In this document: piece by piece, positions 59,453-64,000 of the stretch
How the letters are laid out: the number at the start of each line of letters is the position of its first letter
Numbering within the stretch: position 1 is the stretch's first letter
Notes under the pieces: model-generated
What the model was told of the DNA's origin: nothing
Seen by the model: the letters and a program-made list of their open reading frames with translations, nothing else
Databases searched by the model: none
Assembly: GCF_946151055.1 (NCBI RefSeq)
Contig: NZ_CAMGYZ010000008.1
Coordinates: 1-64,000, forward strand
DNA: 64,000 nt
Source of the DNA: Bacillus sp. Marseille-Q3570
Lineage (GTDB): Bacteria; Bacillota; Bacilli; Bacillales; Fictibacillaceae
Direction: 5' to 3'
Translations under genes and position numbers: made by a program

Positions 59453-59701
59453 TCACTTTTTACGGAGCTCGCTAAGTTCTTGGATGATTCCTTCAGTTTC
59501 ATTGACACTGAAATGGTTTTTCTTCATTACATAATCATAGAGGTCCTTCAATTCATCGTATTGTTCTACATCAAAGTCTTCCGGGCGCATGACTCCTGTA
59601 TTCACGACTTGCATTTGTTTTTGCATCTGCTCGATCATATACGCTAGATTTTCTTCGTTTCTGTTATTGAGATTCACCAAATCATCCTTTCCTTCAACCA
59701 T
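59453..59701 (-). CDS. DUF1128 (UPF0435, YfkK-like) family protein
   Basis: This 82-residue helical, charged protein has the DUF1128 pattern ENLAYMIEQMQKQMQVVNTG, then VMRPEDFDVEQYDELKDLYD and a KK end. The family is small, cytosolic and of unknown function. It is on the minus strand between rnc and smc, an insertion compared with B. subtilis, where the yfkK gene is elsewhere. Its minus-strand ribosome site is GAAGGAAAGG (or similar) before the ATG. It shares the bidirectional terminator with rnc. Confidence 0.8.
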   Translation of the reverse strand: MVEGKDDLVNLNNRNEENLAYMIEQMQKQMQVVNTGVMRPEDFDVEQYDELKDLYDYVMKKNHFSVNETEGIIQELSELRKK

Positions 59702-59866
59702 TCTTCATTGTCATTGTAGCATGAATCCACATTAAATGCGGAATTTTACCGCAGTTCTTCTGCCATAACCATCTTTATGATAAAATAAATAAGTATGTAT
59801 TCAAGTGTAAAAGTTGAAATTTTTGAGAATGATGAATGAGATGAATTTAGTGAAGGGGGAATCACA

Positions 59867-62800
59867 ATGTTCCTCAAAAGATTAGATGTCGTCGGATTCA
59901 AGTCCTTTGCTGAACGGATCGGTATTGAGTTTGTACCCGGTGTTACAGCAGTGGTTGGTCCGAATGGAAGTGGAAAAAGCAACATTTCAGATGCGGTGCG
60001 TTGGGTTTTAGGTGAACAGTCTGCCAAATCCTTACGAGGAGCAAAGATGGAGGATATCATTTTTGCAGGTAGTGATACACGTAAACCGTTGAATATGGCT
60101 GAAGTGACATTGACATTAGATAACGAAGATCAGCATATACCGATTGAATATAATGAAATCAGCATTACAAGGAGAGTCTACCGTTCTGGTGACAGTGAAT
60201 ATCTGATAAATAGACAGCAATGTCGTTTGAAGGATATCATCGACTTGTTCATGGACTCCGGTCTTGGCAGAGAGGCCTACTCAATCATCGGACAAGGTAA
60301 GGTTGAAGAAATCTTAAGCAGTAAACCGGAGGATCGTCGGAGAATCTTTGAAGAAGCGGCCGGTGTCCTGAAATATAAGACGCGAAAAATAAAAGCGGAA
60401 CAGAAACTACGTGAAACTGAAGAGAATCTGAATCGTGTAGAAGACATCCTCCATGAATTGGAGGGGCAGGTCGAACCTTTGAAAATCCAGGCTTCGATTG
60501 CACGTGATTACTTGGACAAGAAAAGCGAGCTTGAAGTGATTGAATCTGCCTTATTGGTTCACGAAATAGAAGACTTACATACAAAGTGGGAAACGAAATC
60601 CAAAGAAATCGAACAATTCAGAGTTGAAGAGGTTAAACTGCATGGACAGGTTCAGAATAAAGAACTAGAGATCAGCACAATCAGGGATGAATTGACGGCT
60701 TTGGATGAATCGATCGATGAACTTCAAGACGTCCTCTTGAATGTGAGTGAAGAGCTCGAAAAACACGAAGGTAAGCGTGAAGTGATGCGTGAACGAAAGA
60801 AAAATTACCATCAGAACAAAGAGCAGCTAACGCAGAAAATCACCCAACAAAAGGAAAAGAAAAAATCTCTTGAAGAAACGTTGCAAATTGAACGAGACCA
60901 ATTACATGAACACCAAAGCAAACTGAAGAACCTTCAAAACGAGCTTAAAGTACAAGAAGAACAACTTGAGCTAGTTGATAAAAACATCGAAGAAGAACTC
61001 GAGCAACTGAAAAGTGAATATTTCGATTGCCTCAATGAGCAGACATCGATTAAAAATGAAATCCGATACTTGAGCGAGCAGCTGGATCAGCAGACTTCTA
61101 AATCTTCTAGACTCGATGACCGCCATAAACAATACATTGAAGAGCGTGATCGGATAACGCAACGGAAATCAGAATTGAGTGGAAAACTGGAAAATATCCA
61201 GACTGAACTCGAAACGCAAATGGACGCGTTCATGAAGCTGAAAACAACAATCGAAAAGGATGAAAAGACGCTGAATGAGAAAGAATCGAAATTGTATAAA
61301 GCGTATCAATTCATCCAACAATTCCGCTCGAAAAAAGAAATGCTTGAGGAAATGCAAGAGGATTATAGCGGATTTTTCCATGGTGTCCGTGAAATATTGA
61401 AAGAACGAGGTAAGAAACTTCCAGGTATTGAAGGTGCTGTCGCCGAACTGATCACTGTTTCTAAAAATGAAGAAATGGCTATTGAAACAGCACTCGGAGC
61501 TGCTACACAGAATGTTGTCGTCCATACAGAGGAAGATGCTCGTAAAGCGATTGGGTTCTTGAAGCAAAAACGACTTGGACGAGCTACATTTTTACCATTG
61601 TCTGTCATGAGGAGCCGGAAGCTGTCGGGACAGGAAGAGGGGAAAGTTTCCAATCATTCTGCTTATATCGGGATTGCTTCCAATCTTGTCAGTTATGAGG
61701 AAAAGTATCGTAAAGTCATTGAAAACCTCTTAGGCAATGTTGTGATTGCCAAAAACTTGGAGGGTGCCAATGCATTAGCGAAACTCCTCAATCACCGTTA
61801 CAGGATCGTGACATTAGAAGGGGACATCGTCAATCCAGGAGGATCGATGTCAGGTGGTAGTCTGAAACAAAAGAATACGTCCTTATTATCCAGGCAGCGC
61901 GAATTGGAATCTATTTCAGAAAAGCTTGCCACTATGGAAACGCAGACCGAACAGCTTGAAAAAGATGTTAAGCAAGAGAAGAAAAACTTGCTCAGTCAGA
62001 AAGAAAACCTTGAAAACTTGCGTGAAACTGGAGAAAACAAACGCCTGGAAGAACAACAGTTGAAGGGCGAACTTAGAGAAATTGAACTTGAAGCGAAAAA
62101 CATCAATGAACATTTATCGTTATACGACCGTGAAAAAGGAACGTATGACTCTGAAAAGGACACGATGGAAAAAAGGGTAGCCAGTTTGCAAGAGTCCTTG
62201 AAAGCGTCTGTGACAAAGGCATCTGATCTCGAACAAGACGTGGAAAAATTATCGAATCAAAAGAAAAACCAACAAACAACGAAGGATGATTTGAAGGAAG
62301 AGATTACTTCATTGAAAGTGAAGCTTGCACAATCAGAAGAACAATTTTCAAACTCGAACAGTACCGTCCAACGATTACAAAATGAATTTGATGAAACATT
62401 GAAGATCATGAGTGAGGCAGAAGAAGAATTTTGGTTGCTTGAAGAAGCAGTCAATACGAGTACTTCAGATGAAGAGGCATTGGATGAGAAGATCATCCAG
62501 CATCGAAAGGATAAAGATTCGACAGTCCAACTAATCGGCGATCGGCGGAAAGAGCGCAGTCAACGTCAAGAAAAAGTAGAAGAGCAGGAACTGCAGCTTA
62601 AAGAATTCAAGCGGCTTCATCAGCAGATTTCCGATGGGATCCATCAAGAAGAACTGCGTCTAAACCGATTAGATGTAGAGCTGGAGAACCGTTTGAACCA
62701 TCTGAGTGAAGAGTATCAACTTTCCTATGAACGAGCTAAGGAAAAATACAGCCTGGAAATGACGCCAGACGAAGCCCGTACGAAAGTAAAGCTTATCAAA

Positions 62801-63433
62801 CGTGCCATCGATGAACTCGGTACAGTCAACCTGGGAGCGATCGATGAGTACGAGCGGGTGTCAGAACGTTATAATTTCTTGGTCGAGCAGCGTGATGACT
62901 TGAATGAAGCAAAATCTACCCTTTATGGAATCATTACAGAAATGGATGAAGAAATGACGAAGAGGTTCAAAGAATCCTTCTTCGGTATCCGTGAACATTT
63001 CCGTGAAATTTTTCGAGAGTTGTTCGGCGGTGGAAGAGCTGACCTTGAATTGACAGACCCGGATGATCTATTGAATACAGGGGTCAATATTCTTGCTCAG
63101 CCTCCAGGTAAAAAGCTTCAACATCTTGCCCTGTTATCTGGCGGCGAACGAGCATTGACAGCCATTGCTTTATTATTCGGAATTCTGAAAGTAAGGCCGG
63201 TTCCATTTTGTATCCTCGATGAGGTTGAAGCCGCACTCGACGAAGCTAATGTAAGCCGTTTTGCAAAATTTTTACGTGCATTCAGTGAACAGACGCAATT
63301 CATCGTCGTAACCCACCGGAAGGGTACGATGGAAGAAGCAGACGTCCTTTATGGAGTAACCATGCAGGAATCTGGCGTATCGAACCTTGTATCAGTCAAA
63401 TTGGAAGAAACAAAAGAACTTGTGACGACATAG
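59867..63433 (+). CDS. smc: Chromosome partition protein Smc
   Basis: SMC, with ScpA and ScpB, loops DNA from parS sites to organise and separate chromosomes. The N-terminal Walker A is GPNGSGKSN (about residues 32-40). Long coiled coils (about 170-500 and 690-1010) flank the hinge (about 510-670, with GGSMSGGSL at its end). The C-terminal head has the signature [15 protein letters not shown] and Walker [15 protein letters not shown]. Its 1188 residues match B. subtilis (1186). It precedes ftsY by 16 bp. Confidence 0.98.
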   Translation: MFLKRLDVVGFKSFAERIGIEFVPGVTAVVGPNGSGKSNISDAVRWVLGEQSAKSLRGAKMEDIIFAGSDTRKPLNMAEVTLTLDNEDQHIPIEYNEISITRRVYRSGDSEYLINRQQCRLKDIIDLFMDSGLGREAYSIIGQGKVEEILSSKPEDRRRIFEEAAGVLKYKTRKIKAEQKLRETEENLNRVEDILHELEGQVEPLKIQASIARDYLDKKSELEVIESALLVHEIEDLHTKWETKSKEIEQFRVEEVKLHGQVQNKELEISTIRDELTALDESIDELQDVLLNVSEELEKHEGKREVMRERKKNYHQNKEQLTQKITQQKEKKKSLEETLQIERDQLHEHQSKLKNLQNELKVQEEQLELVDKNIEEELEQLKSEYFDCLNEQTSIKNEIRYLSEQLDQQTSKSSRLDDRHKQYIEERDRITQRKSELSGKLENIQTELETQMDAFMKLKTTIEKDEKTLNEKESKLYKAYQFIQQFRSKKEMLEEMQEDYSGFFHGVREILKERGKKLPGIEGAVAELITVSKNEEMAIETALGAATQNVVVHTEEDARKAIGFLKQKRLGRATFLPLSVMRSRKLSGQEEGKVSNHSAYIGIASNLVSYEEKYRKVIENLLGNVVIAKNLEGANALAKLLNHRYRIVTLEGDIVNPGGSMSGGSLKQKNTSLLSRQRELESISEKLATMETQTEQLEKDVKQEKKNLLSQKENLENLRETGENKRLEEQQLKGELREIELEAKNINEHLSLYDREKGTYDSEKDTMEKRVASLQESLKASVTKASDLEQDVEKLSNQKKNQQTTKDDLKEEITSLKVKLAQSEEQFSNSNSTVQRLQNEFDETLKIMSEAEEEFWLLEEAVNTSTSDEEALDEKIIQHRKDKDSTVQLIGDRRKERSQRQEKVEEQELQLKEFKRLHQQISDGIHQEELRLNRLDVELENRLNHLSEEYQLSYERAKEKYSLEMTPDEARTKVKLIKRAIDELGTVNLGAIDEYERVSERYNFLVEQRDDLNEAKSTLYGIITEMDEEMTKRFKESFFGIREHFREIFRELFGGGRADLELTDPDDLLNTGVNILAQPPGKKLQHLALLSGGERALTAIALLFGILKVRPVPFCILDEVEAALDEANVSRFAKFLRAFSEQTQFIVVTHRKGTMEEADVLYGVTMQESGVSNLVSVKLEETKELVTT

Positions 63434-63449
63434 TAATGAGGTGGAACAT

Positions 63450-64000
63450 ATGAGTTTTTTTAAACGTTTGAAAGATAAGCTGACTACACAAAGTGATACG
63501 GTTACTGAAAAGTTCAAGGATGGTTTGGAGAAAACGAGAACGTCCTTTTCAACCCGTGTCAACGATCTTGTGAAGAATTATCGTAAAGTAGATGAAGAGT
63601 TTTTTGAAGAACTGGAAGAGATCCTTATTGAAGCGGATGTCGGTGTAGCGACTGTCATGGATCTGATCGACGATTTGAAAGATGTCGCCCGGACTCGGAA
63701 CATCAAAGAGACTGAAGAACTTCAAGTCGTCATCTCAGAAAAATTGGCTGAACTGCTCGATAAAGGAGAAGAGAGTACGAAGCTTAACATCCAGGATGGT
63801 GAATTGACCGTCATCTTATTCGTCGGGGTCAATGGTGTAGGGAAGACGACTTCGATCGGAAAACTTGCACATAAACTTAAACAAGAAGGTAAATCTGTAC
63901 TGATGGCAGCTGGAGACACGTTCCGTGCAGGAGCAATCGATCAGCTCCAAGTATGGGGTGACCGTGTCGGAGTCGATGTCATCAAACACAGTGAAGGTGC
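63450..64000 (+). CDS. ftsY: Signal recognition particle receptor FtsY (cut by window end)
   Basis: FtsY docks SRP-ribosome complexes at the membrane. The 183 visible codons show a short basic N-terminus ([11 protein letters not shown]), the helical N domain, and the GTPase P-loop [15 protein letters not shown] (about residues 127-141) followed by [14 protein letters not shown]. The gene continues past the window. The ATG follows TGAGGTGG. The order smc-ftsY is the B. subtilis order. Confidence 0.97.
   Translation, partial: MSFFKRLKDKLTTQSDTVTEKFKDGLEKTRTSFSTRVNDLVKNYRKVDEEFFEELEEILIEADVGVATVMDLIDDLKDVARTRNIKETEELQVVISEKLAELLDKGEESTKLNIQDGELTVILFVGVNGVGKTTSIGKLAHKLKQEGKSVLMAAGDTFRAGAIDQLQVWGDRVGVDVIKHSEG

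Overview
The window is a continuous stretch of core chromosome from an endospore-forming, low-to-moderate GC member of the Bacillaceae. Gene order and protein sequences closely follow the spoIIGA-to-ftsY region of Bacillus subtilis, but the intergenic repeats and several local differences show it is another species. Sporulation-specific genes (spoIIGA, sigE, sigG, ylmC, spoVM), three PyrR attenuators, an ileS T-box and a FapR-type operator all support this placement. The genus cannot be fixed from the sequence alone.

Layout. 0.5-3.2 kb: spoIIGA, sigE and sigG, the mother-cell and forespore sigma factors and the pro-sigma-E protease. 3.4-7.4 kb: ylmC, then the division cluster pgeF-ylmE-sepF-ylmG-ylmH-divIVA. 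7.4-10.7 kb: T-box-controlled ileS. 11.2-13.5 kb: ylyA, lspA and rluD. 13.5-26.2 kb: the complete pyrimidine operon pyrR-pyrP-pyrB-pyrC-carA-carB-pyrK-pyrD-pyrF-pyrE, with three PyrR-responsive leaders and an added SAM methyltransferase gene at its end. 26.3-31.7 kb: a DUF1801 gene, a tiny membrane ORF, rqcH on the minus strand and a P-type Ca2+ ATPase. 32.1-47.6 kb: yloC-remA-gmk-rpoZ, coaBC-priA-fmt-rsmB-rlmN-prpC-prkC-rsgA-rpe, then a TPP-riboswitch-controlled thiT, thiN and spoVM. 47.7-53.9 kb: rpmB (minus strand), yloU, fakA/yloV, sdaAB-sdaAA and recG. 54.0-58.4 kb: the FapR regulon fapR-plsX-fabD-fabG, then acpP, which is separated by about 0.9 kb of repeats. 58.5-64 kb: rnc, a DUF1128 gene on the minus strand, smc and the start of ftsY.

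The protein-coding genes are ordinary and well conserved. The unusual content is between genes. There is a tandem pair of two-hairpin modules with AGGAY loops and compensatory stem changes in the fabG-acpP gap; on the minus strand these match the RUCCU-loop Bacillaceae-1 RNA motif. Next to it is an inverted array of a repeat that also occurs at the left end of the window. A five-copy 52-bp tandem repeat lies before ylyA. A small hairpin element occurs at least four times, each time just after an intrinsic terminator. Other repeats carry terminators themselves. Compared with B. subtilis, def is absent between priA and fmt, ylmA is absent after sigG, the cys genes are absent after pyrE, and thiT has been added between rpe and thiN. 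I found no CRISPR array, tRNA, rRNA, insertion sequence or prophage.
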